In this document: positions 9,276 to 21,162 of the stretch, one piece after another
How the letters are laid out: each line of letters begins with the position of its first letter
Numbering within the stretch: position 1 is the stretch's first letter
Assembly: GCA_000507305.1 (NCBI GenBank)
Contig: DF239288.1
Span: forward strand, 1-64,000
Direction: 5' to 3'
Source of the DNA: Breviolum minutum Mf 1.05b.01
Lineage: Eukaryota; Sar; Dinophyceae; Suessiales; Symbiodiniaceae
Length of the DNA stretch: 64,000 nt
Position numbers and translations under genes: made by a program
The notes under the pieces: generated by a model
The model's database searches: none
What the model saw: the letters and a program-made list of their open reading frames with translations, nothing else
What the model was told of the DNA's origin: nothing

Positions 9276-10540
9276 ACAGAAACAATTGGAGCGCGAATGT
9301 AGGGACACAGTTTTGGTACACGTGGTCGTAGGAAGCGATTTTTTTGAAGTGGTCTCAAAATCACAAAAATAAACCAGTATCAGGTGTGACAAAAGCTGCA
9401 AATGGTCATGCATTCGCTCGCAGCATCATGTGGGATTTGTATTTAAGTGGACTTTCAATGTGCTGCAGCTAGTATGATGAATACTGCGAAACTAGACAGA
9501 CGCTATGCGAGAATGCAATCTTCCCACTCCTGAACTGGACATGCATTCACTAGCATGTGAACTGTTCATGTAGGTTATGTGGATTCGGTCGTGTTACATT
9601 CAGTGAAAAGATGGGTTGCATGCAATAATATGTAGGGGAGAAGGTGTTCCCGAACATTTTTTCGTGGGAGGCAGGCTTGTTGCAAAGCAGCAATCTCTTT
9701 TTGGCGTGTTGCGAGGAATCACCATGCGCAACAAAAGGCTCCACATTGTTGCCTCCTGGCGCAGGAGGCGACTGCCATTCCAAATCCAAAGGTTCCGCTG
9801 ACAGGAATCCTTCTTTGAGAAATGGTAAGAGATTGCCATGAAGTTGGAGAGCAGCCATTTTTGGATGATTTTCGCGAATTTTTGAAAATATGGTCCATGG
9901 CAGCACCGTTCCTTCGATGAAAAACGCTAGATTGACCGAAATGCAACTTGTGATGATCCGCGACCAAAGTCAACAGGTTTAGCGACAATAAGGGCAACAA
10001 CAGCAACAACAGGGAAATCGCACTGTTTGAAGACTATGGCACCATCAATATATTAGTCAAAAATTTGGCCAAAAACGTTGTGAAAATTGCAGTTTAGCAA
10101 CTATTTTTTGCCATTCGATTCCTTAAGGGTCCTCAATCGAGTATTTACTTTCCACCGTTTCGCCACCTTTTTTTTGTGACGTGTTGTTTCCGGATGTTTT
10201 GGCATGTTTTGTTTGCTTGTCTCCACCGCAGCTGCTCGATACCTGGGCCTATCCAGAAGATCCGGGTGAGAACATTCTAACCTCAGCATGCAGCATGTAC
10301 CGGAAAAGCATGATTCACGATATTCATGATGGTACAAATTAGCAAAATGAAAGGCCTTGAATGACAGGTAACCAAATCAAAACCCACCCCACCAGCTTTC
10401 CAACGATCCTGCGCTTCGACGCACCTTTCCCACATGTACCCTCGACAAATACTGTCATGCACTCCAAGCCCACAAACAAAGATGCACACAACAAATGCCA
10501 TTATTTTACGTAACAGTTTTTCTGTCCTAACTTATTTAAC
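9276..10540. other. Unassigned region with minus-strand open frames
   Basis: Open minus-strand frames at 9906-9550 (SAEPLDLEWQSPPAPGGNNV, ASHEKMFGNTFS), 10501-10283 and 10337-10101 have natural composition but match nothing I recognise. They may be further mobile-element remnants, since this is the last stretch before the character of the sequence changes. No plus-strand exon is convincing here. Confidence 0.3.
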
Positions 10541-11232
10541 AGATTCTAAGATCCATGTTGAAAGTCCGTCCAATATTTGGAAGTAAATCTTGTAGACTAT
10601 AGGGAAATAACACGAAGCAGGTGCTAAGTTTTTCTTGTTTTCTTAGCCATGGTCACCGCCATGCTTCAAACAGGATTGTCCTGTAGAGTCTGGTTTCCGG
10701 ATGCCGCGACACCCTTAAACTTCCACTTGTGTTCTACTTGTCAAGTGATAGGTTTGATCAGACTGAAAAGGTTGGCACCAGCTTCTGAGGTGATGGAAGC
10801 GGGTGAGAAATTGAAAGAGGCTTTGGAAGGCCGAAACGCAGCCAATATTGATCACCTACGGAGGACGGAATTTGGCATTGACCACCATCTCAGAACTCAA
10901 ATGGTCTCAAAATCCGATGAAAGTGACCTGCAAGGACTCACCCTGCTGCCAAGTTTACTGTGAAGGGTCAGCCTTCAACAGATCTTTCGCCGTGGCGTCG
11001 GCTCCATGTCGTCATCACATGTCTCTGTCTTAGTCAGGGTAGTCCGGGCAGTCAGGATTGCAAAGTGATTGTAGCTTCTTTATGCCTATTTTAGTTCGAG
11101 ACGGACCATACATTCAAGTTAAGCAATTGATTTTCAGAGGCCCCGAGCCGAAGGTTCTGGCAAAGGCGTGCTCTTTTGCACACAATGATCCAAAGTTTTC
11201 CTGTTGGTACCATCCCTGTGATCATTGTGCAG

Positions 11233-11450
11233 GCTGAAGCTGATGTTCTTGATCTATGTGAAACAGCTTGTGACGTCGCTGCTGACTTTTTGGGCCTTTC
11301 TGACGATCAGGCCACTCATTCTTTCTAAAAAGTTGTGGATAGTCGAAGGAACTTTTTCGTTCTTAGCTCAGGTGCAAGAGGTTTTCGAAGGAATCAGAGT
11401 GGAAAGACAAGAGGTGCCTTTGAGGACGGCAAGACACAGTGCCAATTGGT
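11233..11450 (+). CDS. Two candidate exons, unknown protein
   Basis: Behind a clean acceptor (gtgcag) at 11232, the frame GCT GAA GCT GAT reads AEADVLDLCETACDVAADFL then GLSDDQATHSF before a stop at 11326. A second open piece at about 11366-11450 reads SSGARGFRRNQSGKTRGAFE and DGKTQCQL before a gtaaag donor. The first is acidic and helical, the second basic and glycine-rich. I do not recognise the family. Sequences of this style also occur before the zinc knuckle of Copia gag proteins, so a mobile-element origin is possible. An open stretch at 10780-10960 (RLAPASEVMEAGEKLKEALE) may be an earlier exon. Confidence 0.4.
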
Positions 11451-11687
11451 AAAGTCGAACGATTCACTTCAAAAAAACAATCCCATTTACTGATGCGGTG
11501 GTGTTAGTATCATCATGCACATTTTCAGTCTGAAGACGAGTGCTTTGACCCACTGCAGCTGTACAGCCTGCATTTCATTGCACATCACACTTTTTTGAAA
11601 TCTGTTCGAGACGACACGTATGTATGTAATTTGTATGCTTAGAAAAGGCTGAATTGCGTATGTGGCGGTTCACGTGGATATGTAGCG

Positions 11688-11905
11688 TCTATCTCTATCT
11701 CTGTCTCTATCTCCATCTCTATCTCTATCTCTATCTCTATCTCCATCTCTATCTCTATGTCTATCTCTCTTTTATCTACTTACCTGTCTGTCTGTCTGCC
11801 TGTCTGGCTGTCTACCTATCTATCTATCCCTCTGGCACTCCCATCTCTCTGTCCTTTCTCTCTCTTTCTGTCTCTCGATGTCTACATATCAGAGATATCT
11901 GTCTA
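11688..11905 (+). repeat. Pyrimidine-rich TATCTC/TGTC microsatellite
   Basis: Imperfect tandem CTATCT and CTGTCTGT units over about 200 bp. It leaves a plus-strand frame open by composition only. Confidence 0.9.
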
Positions 11906-12049
11906 TCCATTCTGCCTCTTTGTCTAGCAGGTATACTAAGTGTAGATGTTATGAAGAATGCAAGGCATGTTTGTAAGAAATCTGCTTCACATACATGCAA
12001 TACATGATTTGTATGATTCAGGACTGAGGAAGTTCCCGGACCACCAAGT

Positions 12050-15000
12050 TTGAGCTTTTTGTGGCAAGCGACTTCATCGGAGTCTCAGGCGAACACAACG
12101 AAAGAATCAAACACAAATAGCAGCGAGGAAAGGTCTTCAGCTCTTCAAAAAAGGCTTTGCTTTACTTTCTTTGGTTTCCAGGCGCCTGGCAATTTGCCTG
12201 ATATCTCTGAATCAACTTCGCCTGACATACTAGAGGTGTGGGTGGTTGGAGGGGATGTCGGATGTCATGGTTGGCCGGTTGGCCTAAAAGCTGACAGGTA
12301 TGGCAGAACGGTAGGAAAAGGTCTTGCTTGATGGGGTGGATCAAGAAACTGTTTTGGTGAGTGGATGCGGCAATGAATTGGCAGTTGAATTCCAGCTGTC
12401 CGTGCCAGGGGCTACGGGGCACAACACCCAAGTCTTCCATTCCAAAGTCTCCATTCATTCGAGATCCGAATGCTCTTCCTCCTGGCACTAGCAGTGCCAG
12501 TGCCAGTACTGGCTCCAGCACTGCTCGTTCCAGCCACAGTGTTTTGCATTTGCGCATTCTGTGATCGATCGCACTTTCAGCATTAAAATTCAGCATGGTT
12601 GAGGCAAAGCTGGGGTACCAGCAGCTTTCGCCTCGCGTGTTCCCACCGCTGTGCCCATGACCTTGAATCCGAGGCTTGGCTCGTCCAATCATTTACATTT
12701 CGGGTAGCGTGACAAATCACAGCAGAGAGATAATCACATATCTTTGGATTGGTTTTCTGGAACCTGAAGATGGTATCTCGTCTAGATACAAATGGAAACG
12801 ACGCTTTGCCATGTCAAGGAAATCATTTGCAACCAGCGAACTTGCTATTTATCAGCTCCTGCAGTCTTGTTCATCTTTTCTGCAAGGCCATTGGCACCTG
12901 TGATGGGTTCATCAATCCCTCCGATGATGCCTCCCATGCCTCCAATGCCCATGCCACCCCCGCCCCTGCCAATGTCTTCAACACCCATGACACCAGGCAT
13001 GCCAGGCATGTCATCCTGCATGTCAGGCATGCCAAGCATGCCAATGCCAATGCCTCCGTTTCCACAAGCGACCCCGACACCAATGCCAACTCCTGGTCTT
13101 CTCCCTCTACCGACAGCTCCGACAGCTTCGACACCTCCAAGTACAACAAGTACGAGCACAACTCCAACTACACCAGCACCAGCGCAGAAGTCGGCTTCGA
13201 CCCCCAACCAGAACAAGAGGCCACACACGATCGATGCGCATTTGGAGGCTTGAACGTAGGGCAAGTGAACGGGTAAGTATTGAACTTGATTGTAGACTGT
13301 AGACTTTGCACAATTGCCACAGAAAGTTGCCATCAGCATTAATCAGCACATTGATCAACATTCCACACGCTCAGGTGGCCAGACTGGCCCAAGCATGGTT
13401 GGATCGAGGGACCAAGCAATCTGAGACCAAAAGGAAGAAGAGAAGTAAAGTAGCAACTTGGCATTGGCACGCAAGTAGCAAGGTCTTGTGTTGTGAGATG
13501 TGTGGAACTTGTTTGCTTCTCTGATGATTGCTTGTTCAGTCCCAGCTTTTGTGGGTTGGCTCTCTGTTGAAAAGATGTCGCCCAGTGATTTTCCGTGCTC
13601 TTATTTTTTGCAATTGCTCTCACAGACATGTTTTTGCATCCAGTTTATGCATCAAAGCACTGAGGAGGTGGACCCATACCTGACTTCCAAGGAGCTGAGC
13701 TTGAGACAGTTCTGTTTGAAGGGTTTCTGTTCTGCCTAGATGTTGGGAGAATCTTGTGCGAGAGTTCAAGGCGGAAGAAGATCCATACGCAGTAATGCTG
13801 GCCGAGGCGAGGCAAAAGGACCACGGTGCTCTTTTTTTGTAGGCACCACTTTCTGATCCAGGCAGAAGCTGAAGATGCTGCAGAACAGGAGCGTTGAAGC
13901 ATCTGAAATGAGTTCAGCTTTCTGAGATGGGGATTCTTGTTTGCAGGTGATGCCGCCGCCAGTGAGCACATTTGCTCACAAGCGAAAAGCAGATCCATCC
14001 TTGCCAGGCTGATCGGTTAATCTATGCTAATCTATGCCAATCTGGATCTATGTCAAAACTAAAGTAGTCATTCAGTCATCTGGAGGTTGATATGCACAAT
14101 GCTTCTCTGGGCTGTCTGTTCTGAGTTGCAGACCAACACCTGGCTCTCCAAGGCCAGCCAGCAAAGGCCATTGCGATAGATGCTGAAGAAGAGGCACAAC
14201 AGACTTCCTTGAACTGAACTTTGCAGAACCTTGAGCATATTTGTTGCTGCTTCACCGTTTTGACCCTTCAAGTAGTCCTGGATTTCAATGCACTCAAAGC
14301 CTACATGTTAGTAAATGAATGTAAATGATGTTCCGAAGGCTGACGGAAAGTCGTGGACTCGGCATGCTTCAAAAAAGCAAAACGAGCCAAGGGGGAGAAA
14401 CGAAATGAAAAATGAAACGAACACAGTGAACGAATAGGAAACGAAGAGGTGACTTCTTTTGTCACTCCGTGCCATATGTGCCATCAGGTCTTCGGAGTCC
14501 TCCGAAGGGGAAGAGTCTGAGGTTGGAACCTCAGAAGTGTCGAAGAGAGCCATCGAAAAGTCCTTCAATTAAAATTTCGCAACTTCGCAACCTTGCATCC
14601 TGCAGGATGGTGAAGATGACGAGATCCAGGACTGAAAAAAACCGAAGTCAGAAAGTGTCAGAAAGTGAACAAAATGTTTTGCAGTTTTGCATCAACTCTT
14701 GATCAAATGGTCAAATGCGGCTGAGGAGATTCCAGAAGAGGCAGAGAGAATGGGAACCCAATTCTCCTTAACAGAAAAACATCCAAACTCCGACCATCCG
14801 GAACGGATCTTGAAACATGCTTTGGCTTGAACTGGTAAATGGACACGGCCTGGGCAAGTAGCAAATTCATCCCGTTGGCCACAAATAATAGTTATATAGA
14901 TATATATTGTCTTCACCTCTTTTGCAGCGGAAGGTTGGGGAAGCAGAAGCTTCTCAAAAGCTTGAGCTCTTCAAGTCACTCTGCCAGGAGCAAGGAAAGG

Positions 15001-17290
15001 ATTCGGATCTAGTGAAATAGAAGTTCTACTTTCGGCAGTTGACATTTGTCATTGCTCCGATTAAGTAGAGTAAAGGTCTCGTACGACTGAAGTCTTTTGC
15101 GAGTCTTGCGTGCCTGGGTGGTTGGGGGCTCCCAATTTTGGTGACTTTCGGATTCTTTTGGTGAGGTTGGGAGCAAAATGCTGCAGTGTGGTGGCACACT
15201 TTGTGAGTGGTCGAAGAGCGATGCTACCACAAAGTCAGAGGTACGAATTCTGGGAGCCAACGAGTTGGTAGACTCAAAGACCTCGTGACTTAGTGAAACA
15301 TGACATACTGACATACTTGATAGGATTTAGCTCGTGTTTTGCTATGAAGGTTGGACATTGATCAGCGTGTTCGCTTGGAGCATTGCCCTGGCCTCGGTGC
15401 GATGTGAAGCGTCAGACTCCACAAAGCATGTCCAAATTCTAATGGTGCAGTTGTACCAAGGCCGGAAACACTTGCAATGGGCCGGTGAGCGTACAACAGT
15501 CTTGCTATCTGATTTGCTCGTATATTTTTTTGTTTTATCAAGTCTTTGAAGCTTGTGAATCTTGCAGCAAATGCACTCGGTGCAAACAGAAATGGGATCA
15601 TTTGAAAATCATTTCAATAACTTCAATTTCAATGCTGTAGTTTTTTCAATCATTTCAGGTCATTTCAGTCATTTCTTGTTCTCGTAGTTCAACGGGCAAC
15701 GTTGCCAGATTTGGCACTTTACACTGTCGGACCTGCGTGAGAAGGCTTCAACTCATCGATGGTTTCCCAAGTGCCACATGTCATTGATGTACAAACAAAA
15801 CCTGTGACATGAAATTGAACATGAACTCAGTGACCGCAAAGACGTGACTTTTGAAAGGATCTGCTGATTCACAGCATTTCCGTTCCCCAGCATTGCAAAA
15901 TGCCACATCTTTTTGTTTGAAAACTGCCTTGACCTCCCTTGGTGCTGCAGCCGATATCACGTGGCAGGTGGCCTGGACGACTTTGTGCAATTACTTTGTC
16001 ACGCGCAGACGTGTGGGGCTAGCTGAGCTGAGGGGAGCTGTGGTTGAGATCTCAGACGCCAGAGACGAAGTCCGCAGTTTGCCTAACCCAAAACGAGACG
16101 AAGTCTGAGGTGTTCATAGTCCCCCCAGACGAGTCCTTTGCCTTCGAGCTTGGTCTTCCAACGGTGGAGACATTAGTAAAAAGCTTGTCAGGAAGTTTGT
16201 TAGGGCTTCAGGCGCGCTAAGCACAATTTTCAACAGTGGAACGTGCTGAAGGATAGCAGCTAGCAGCTTATCATTTTCCTCGGTCCTGCATGGCTGATAT
16301 TGCTGTACCTGTTCCAGGTGCCCACCTACGAGCAAGAGCCAGAGCAAGCTCAAGCACAAGCTTCAAGTCAAAATGCTGAGGCAACAGAAGCGAAAGCACG
16401 CAAGGTTGATGTAGAGGCCAGGCAGCCAGGTCTGTTAGATTCTGCGAGTCTCAAGGCAGAAGCACCCTCGAAGGCCCCAGATGCTGAGCATCCGGATAAA
16501 GGGGAACAAAAAGCTTCGGAAAGAACAACAGAAGGGCCAGAAGCAACACCGCAGAGAGACGAAAGAGAAGCAGTGGGAGAAAAAGCGCTTGTTTCCGGCA
16601 GGGATTCCAAGGATCTACTAGAAAGACATCAGGAAGAAAAGCCCACAAGACAGGAAGAGAAGGAAGAAAAGGAGAGAGAAGAAAAAGAAGAGAAAGAAGA
16701 GAAAGAAGAGCAAGAAGAGAAAGAAGAGAAAGAAGAGAAAGAAAAAGAAGAAAAAGAAGAAAAGGACGAGAAAGATGACAAAGATGAAAAAAACGAGAAA
16801 GAGGCTCTAGCTGACTCTGCGCCGCGTGAAAGCTTTGAGACCGCCCAGGCTGGACGGGATGAACATGAAGTTGAGAGGTAGAAACAACAAAAAAGAAATT
16901 AAACAAGTCTTCAACTTCCAAGGTTTTACATGTGCAATGTCATGCTGTTTTTTTGTGGACCCGAGCTGATGGCTATGAAATGCGCACATAATGATACATA
17001 ACTTAACTTACATGCCTGCCTGTATGGTCACTGAACGTCACAGTATGAAGTTGAACTGTGCGGCACAGGATGCAAGTGGAAAGGAAGACAACAAGGCTGA
17101 TGGGGAATTGGAACAGCAGAAGCAAGAGGAGGAAACTGAGGAAAAAGAGCACAGGAAAGATAAGGAGGACAGTGGACAGCCCGACAAGGAGACGCTTGAT
17201 GACAAAGAGACAGAAAAACTTGAGAAAGTGCAACAAGAGGCGGAAGAAAAGAAAGATGAAGTGCAACGAGGCGACAAACTTCACGACTGA
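12050..17290 (+). CDS. Multi-exon gene with Pro/Met-rich and Lys/Glu-rich regions
   Basis: Successive plus-strand exon-like segments behind AG acceptors. 12056-12157 holds SSESQANTTKESNTNSSEER. 12880-13250 is Pro/Met/Thr-rich (MPPMPPMPMPPPPLPM, PSTTSTSTTPTTPAPAQKSA). 13378-13470 is basic (TKQSETKRKKRSKVA). 14489-14572 holds SSESSEGEESEVGTSEVSKR. 14706-14829 holds NAAEEIPEEAERMGTQF. 14928-15020 holds KVGEAEASQKLELFKSLCQE. 15187-15240 and 15851-16108 follow. 16128-16219 holds DESFAFELGLPTVETLVKSL. 16318-16869 is about 180 residues, mostly EEKEEKEEKE-type charged repeats. 17069-17290 holds DKETLDDKETEKLEKVQQEA and a stop. The charged C-terminus should form a long single helix or coiled coil. The proline-rich front followed by charged helices recalls splicing or RNA-binding scaffolds, but no domain proves it. 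The segments could be two genes. Confidence 0.5.
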
Positions 17291-17703
17291 TTTTCAAAGT
17301 GAAGTGGTGTATCCATGTGCATCTTCACATGTCACATGTGTATTGCAATAATGGTATGACAATGGCCTTGGCTTGCAGAATTCTTGAGCCGATTCTGCTT
17401 CCGATTTAGCAAAAAATACTGATGGCACCAGTGTGTTTGGTGTTGCAGTTCGCTTGTCAGCAGTGGGTCTATGGCAGGGCCAGATGAAGTATCCTGAGCA
17501 TTCTGCAAAATTGCAGATCGAAGTTGCTGCTTGAGACATGAGAAGGGCAGCAGAAAAGGGGACCCTGCAATTTGCAACATGCATTAGCCCATGCTGAGGT
17601 GTATATCATTCCATTTTGACGGCACCTTGTGTGTCTTTGCAGTTGTATATTCCGCTGTTCGATTGCACAATTGAGTTGCGGTGACGAGAGTCCTCGGTCT
17701 CCA

Positions 17704-17724
17704 TCCGTAGTTTTTTTTCTCAAG
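17704..17724 (+). promoter_or_regulatory. Relict spliced-leader sequence 1
   Basis: TCCGTAG followed by eight T and CTCAAG. Against the 22-nt dinoflagellate spliced leader it keeps CCGTAG, the TTTT run and the terminal CTCAAG (about 17 of 22 positions with one gap). It ends 20 nt before the ATG at 17745. Such relicts mark genes that re-entered the genome as cDNA of a trans-spliced mRNA. Confidence 0.75.
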
Positions 17725-17744
17725 AGTGCAGGCAGGTTCCAGCC

Positions 17745-19037
17745 ATGGAATCTTCAGCTGAAGAGCACAAAAAGAAGCTTGTCGAAACTAAAGAGCAGGA
17801 GCAACTACAGTTTGTCCGAGCGCATTGTGGAAGATTCCTCTTTTGACACTTGAGGGCTCATTGCACGGCCAGTTTACCATCACATTGAAATTCACATCGA
17901 AGTAGGCAAATGCTATTGGTGGAAGGGAGGCCTTGAAGAATGCAGACATTTTTCACATATACTTGTCTCGAAGTTTTTTAAAGGACCTCAGGGGGCCAAG
18001 GACACTTGCTGACCCCAATTCTATGAGGGCTTTTGTATTCACTGCAACCTGCCCAAGGAAAGGCAACGAAGCCTTCAAGAATGCTGATTGGGATTTGGCC
18101 ATCAAAGAATACAACAAGGCAGGCAGCCACAATACAAAGCACAAAGCGTGTGTATTGAAGTACTTCAAAATTGCTGGAAATCGTTTCCTGGGCCTTCTCA
18201 AGGCTATCAGTTTGGACAACAAGCAGCCAGCCTACTTTTCAAACAGAGCTGCTTGCTGGTCGTCGAAGGCAGGAAGTAGCACGGACGGAATTCTTGATGT
18301 GGAAGACACAGCTGTTTAACTTGTAAACCACAACTGCCTAAGACTCGCTTGATCCAGGGCAATCATGAATCGGCTTTGGCCGATGCTTCTAGGTGTTTGG
18401 AACTTGACCCCGTCCCAGACCCAGCGATTTGTTAGTAGCATTCTGCATTAATACACGCATTTCGCACAGCAAAGTCTATTTGAACAAGGCCTTCGTGAAG
18501 GGCTACTCCAGGAAGGGCAAAGCACTCTTCGATTTGTCTCGGCTAGACGAGGATGGATGCAGTCAAATGAGAGTCGTCTTCGGTCTTACCTAAATGCATG
18601 TTCGCATGACATGAAGTGTCCAGTGACTCCAGTGTCCAGTGTCCAGTGTCCAGGCAGAAGAAGCCTACAAAGCTGGCTTGGAAGTGGAGGCTACCCACCA
18701 AGGCTGCTCACAGGGTCTGGCAGATGTGAAGGCAGGAGATCTTTAAAATGCCCATACATGTCCGGAGTCCACACAAATCACACAATGTCCAATCATTTCG
18801 TGAATTTTGCAAAAAAATCATGGTAACTTGTTGATTGCTGTCGCCAGGCTGCCCGGGCACAAGCCAACGCTTCAGCTGGGTCAACGCCAAGTGCTCAAAG
18901 ATGCAACTCTGAGACGCAAAGTGCAGATGCAGAGCGGTAGAGTCGGTAGAGCGAGGTCCGGGTTGGGAAGCGCTTTCTCCAAATTGCTCGAGAAGCTGAA
19001 GCAAGGAGGCCGACAGTTCACGCTGAGTTCACGCTGA
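17745..19037 (+). CDS. TPR-domain protein, STI1/Hop-like
   Basis: The start ATG at 17745 follows the spliced-leader relict. Exon 1 reads MESSAEEHKKKLVETKEQEQ. Later plus-strand exons rebuild tetratricopeptide repeats: 18062-18122 (KGNEAFKNADWDLAIKEYNK), 18208-18269 (SLDNKQPAYFSNRAACWSS), 18358-18425 (GNHESALADASRCLELDP), 18485-18553 (AFVKGYSRKGKALFDLSRLD), 18654-18740 (AEEAYKAGLEVEATHQGCSQ), 18848-18937 (AARAQANASAGSTP) and about 18945-19035 (GSAFSKLLEKLKQGG). The order KGNEAF, YYSNRAA, A-AD-CLELDP, F-KGYSRKG and EAYKAGLEVE is that of one three-repeat TPR unit of the STI1/Hop class, which binds the C-terminal EEVD peptide of Hsp70 or Hsp90 in the cytosol. Only one TPR unit is seen and no DP domain, so it may be a shorter TPR co-chaperone. 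Exon ends are approximate. Confidence 0.75.
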
Positions 19038-19127
19038 GTTCACGCTGAGTTCACTCCACCTGAAAAGGATCCAAGAGTGAAAGACATAGAATGAATCGAT
19101 CCATTTGAACACGATGTGTTCGATGTG

Positions 19128-20065
19128 TTCGAAAATCTTTAAGCCTTTGACAGGTCTGGGAGGACGTTTGCAGATGTACATGGTGGCCTTTGCTGGGTGC
19201 GCCTCAGTGGGGTTGGCAATCATTGGAAGAGCCGCAGATGTGGTGGAGGTACTACCTCTACAAGAACTATATGGGAAATCCGACTCGGGAGACTGAGACA
19301 GAGAAAGTCTCTGCTTCCGAACCTGATTTCGAGGAGCCACTGACTTGTTTCTGGTGTTCTGGCAAAAGATCTCTCAGAATAGGTTTGCTTTGCAGGTGGG
19401 GTTTTCAGCATCGGCTGGTGGGATGAGCCTCCAGCGAGGTTTTGAGCAGGCGAACTGGCCTTTGTTCTTCCAGACATGGCAAGTGCTTGACATTTTGATT
19501 TATGTCAGCTTGTAATGTTCCTGGAGTTTTGCTTTGCTTCATCGTAGGCGCGAGGACATTGGTCTTCGTTCTTGGAGTCGCGAGATGTTTAAGCCCTGGA
19601 CAAATTCCCCGCAGCCCTCTCCTAGAGTTGTGCAGCATGTGCAACATCATGAAATTTCATGAATTTAAAAAGATATCCCTCAGACTCATACATGACATCT
19701 AGATTACATGATACATTATGATACGTTACACCACTACAGCCACCATGTGGGAAAAAAGTGTCTGATAGATGCAGTGGTGAAAAACGCCGTGTCTCCTTCT
19801 TCGCCAAGGGCGAAAAAACCTCCTTGGTGTTTCTGCATCGGACAGCTTCATCTGCAGAGGCCTAGATTCATTCTTGATAGACTAAATTATGTCTATTTAA
19901 CCCTCAAGTTTTCAAGTACTTCTTAAGTTGATTTAATTCGTTGCATCCCATCGAATGTGGAGAGGCTGAGTTTGCAAAGGTCCTACCAGAGGTGAAGAAG
20001 GCGGTCAACAGTGCTCTTCTGTTTGGCAACTTTTGCATGAACCATTATATAAGGGTGTAATATAA
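19128..20065 (+). CDS. Candidate exons, unknown protein
   Basis: 19140-19296 has two competing open frames, one hydrophobic (YMVAFAGCASVGLAIIGRAA) and one with RETETEKVSASEPDFEEP. 19396-19482 sits between a tgcag acceptor and a gtgctt donor and reads VGFSASAGGMSLQRGFEQAN then WPLFFQTWQ. 19750-19860 is open in two frames. 19953-20056 reads GEAEFAKVLPEVKKAVNSAL and LFGNFCMNH. They may be the 3' part of the TPR gene or a separate gene with a membrane segment. No family recognised. Confidence 0.4.
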
Positions 20066-20221
20066 CCAATACATATGTATGATATGCAAATACAGGTATA
20101 TTCAGTGTGCCCGGCAGGCACCTCAGTAGATGTTCATACGACAGTGTTTACACACCCAGACACGCATAGACATATGGTACAGTGTTGGGTGCCCCCCGTG
20201 GTGTGGGTGGGGTGGTGGTGA

Positions 20222-20429
20222 AAAAATTTAGTAGTAATAATAGTAGTAGTAGAAGTAGTAGTAGAAGTAGTAGTGGTAGTCATTGTAGTAGTAGTAGTAG
20301 TTGTTGTTGTTGTTGTTGTAGTTGTAGTTGTAGTTGTAGTTGTAGTTGTAGTTGTAGTAGTAGAAGAAGAAGTAGTAGTAGTAGAAGAAGTAGTAGTAGT
20401 AGTAGTAGTAGTAGCAGGAGTAGTAGTAA

Positions 20430-20514
<85 letters not shown>

Positions 20515-20622
20515 AGTTGTAGTTGTTGTTGTTGTTGTTGTTGTTGTCGTAGTTGTAGTTGTAGTTGTAGTTGTAGTTGTAGTTGTAGTAGTAGTAGAAG
20601 AAGAAGTAGTAGTATTACTACT
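20222..20622 (+). repeat. Compound GTA/GTT trinucleotide microsatellite
   Basis: About 400 bp of alternating (AGT)n, (TGT)n and (TAGTTG)n blocks with short GAA-type interruptions. All six frames are largely open, giving false 126-252 residue frames on both strands. Confidence 0.97.
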
Positions 20623-20787
20623 TGGGGACCATACCATTGGGGGGGGGCCTTGACAGGCAACACGGGACATATGTATATATGTGTATATATACACATGTTT
20701 GCAAACACTTTGAGATAGAGAGAAAGAGGGAGAAACAAATGAAGTCACAGTTGTTGGATAAATCTTTGACGGGCTGCGCCACTTTCT

Positions 20788-21024
20788 ATGTTGCTCAGTG
20801 TTGCTGCAGTGGCAACACATGAGGTGTCTGGATCTCCTGTGAGCGTTTTTGCACCAGATCGTCCATGTGAGGGTCTCTGCCAGCCTTGTCATGGATGTGC
20901 TTCTGAAACACGAACTCTTAGAATCTTAGAAGATGAGGGCCGGGAGTTTGTCCCACAGTTCGCACGAGGCCATGGCTATACTCCTTGTAGGGGTGGGGCA
21001 GGCCTCCGGCAGCCATGCATATAA
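20788..21024 (+). CDS. Possible exon, low support
   Basis: The plus frame stays open with THEVSGSPVSVFAPDRPCEG and ETRTLRILEDEGREFVPQF. Composition is protein-like but there is no known motif, and the frame to the right reads into noncoding-like sequence. Confidence 0.25.
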   Translation: MLLSVAAVATHEVSGSPVSVFAPDRPCEGLCQPCHGCASETRTLRILEDEGREFVPQFARGHGYTPCRGGAGLRQPCI

Positions 21025-21162
21025 ACCTAAGCATGGATTGCCCGGTTTCATTATCCTTCAGACAGCTTGACCAAAGTAGCAGCAACAGATGTCAATTACC
21101 ACGCAAGATCATCACTGATCATCATTGATCGATGTGCGGGCCAGACTCCTAGACAGTCACAG

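Noticed and set aside
9027-9413. Minus frames opposite the family 2 RT tail
   Set aside because: Antisense to a recognised mobile-element reading frame and to the dispersed element.
12845-13339. Gly/Met-rich minus frame of 164 codons
   Set aside because: Shadow of the Pro/Met/Thr-rich plus exon; neighbours are plus-strand.
16451-17297. Minus-strand frames of Leu/Phe/Ser-rich protein opposite the Lys/Glu exons
   Set aside because: Antisense shadow of GAA/GAG repeats; the plus reading has acceptors and consistent composition.
20134-20892. 252-codon minus frame rich in Thr, and plus frames rich in Val or Ser/Cys
   Set aside because: Created by the trinucleotide microsatellite; all frames are open there by composition.
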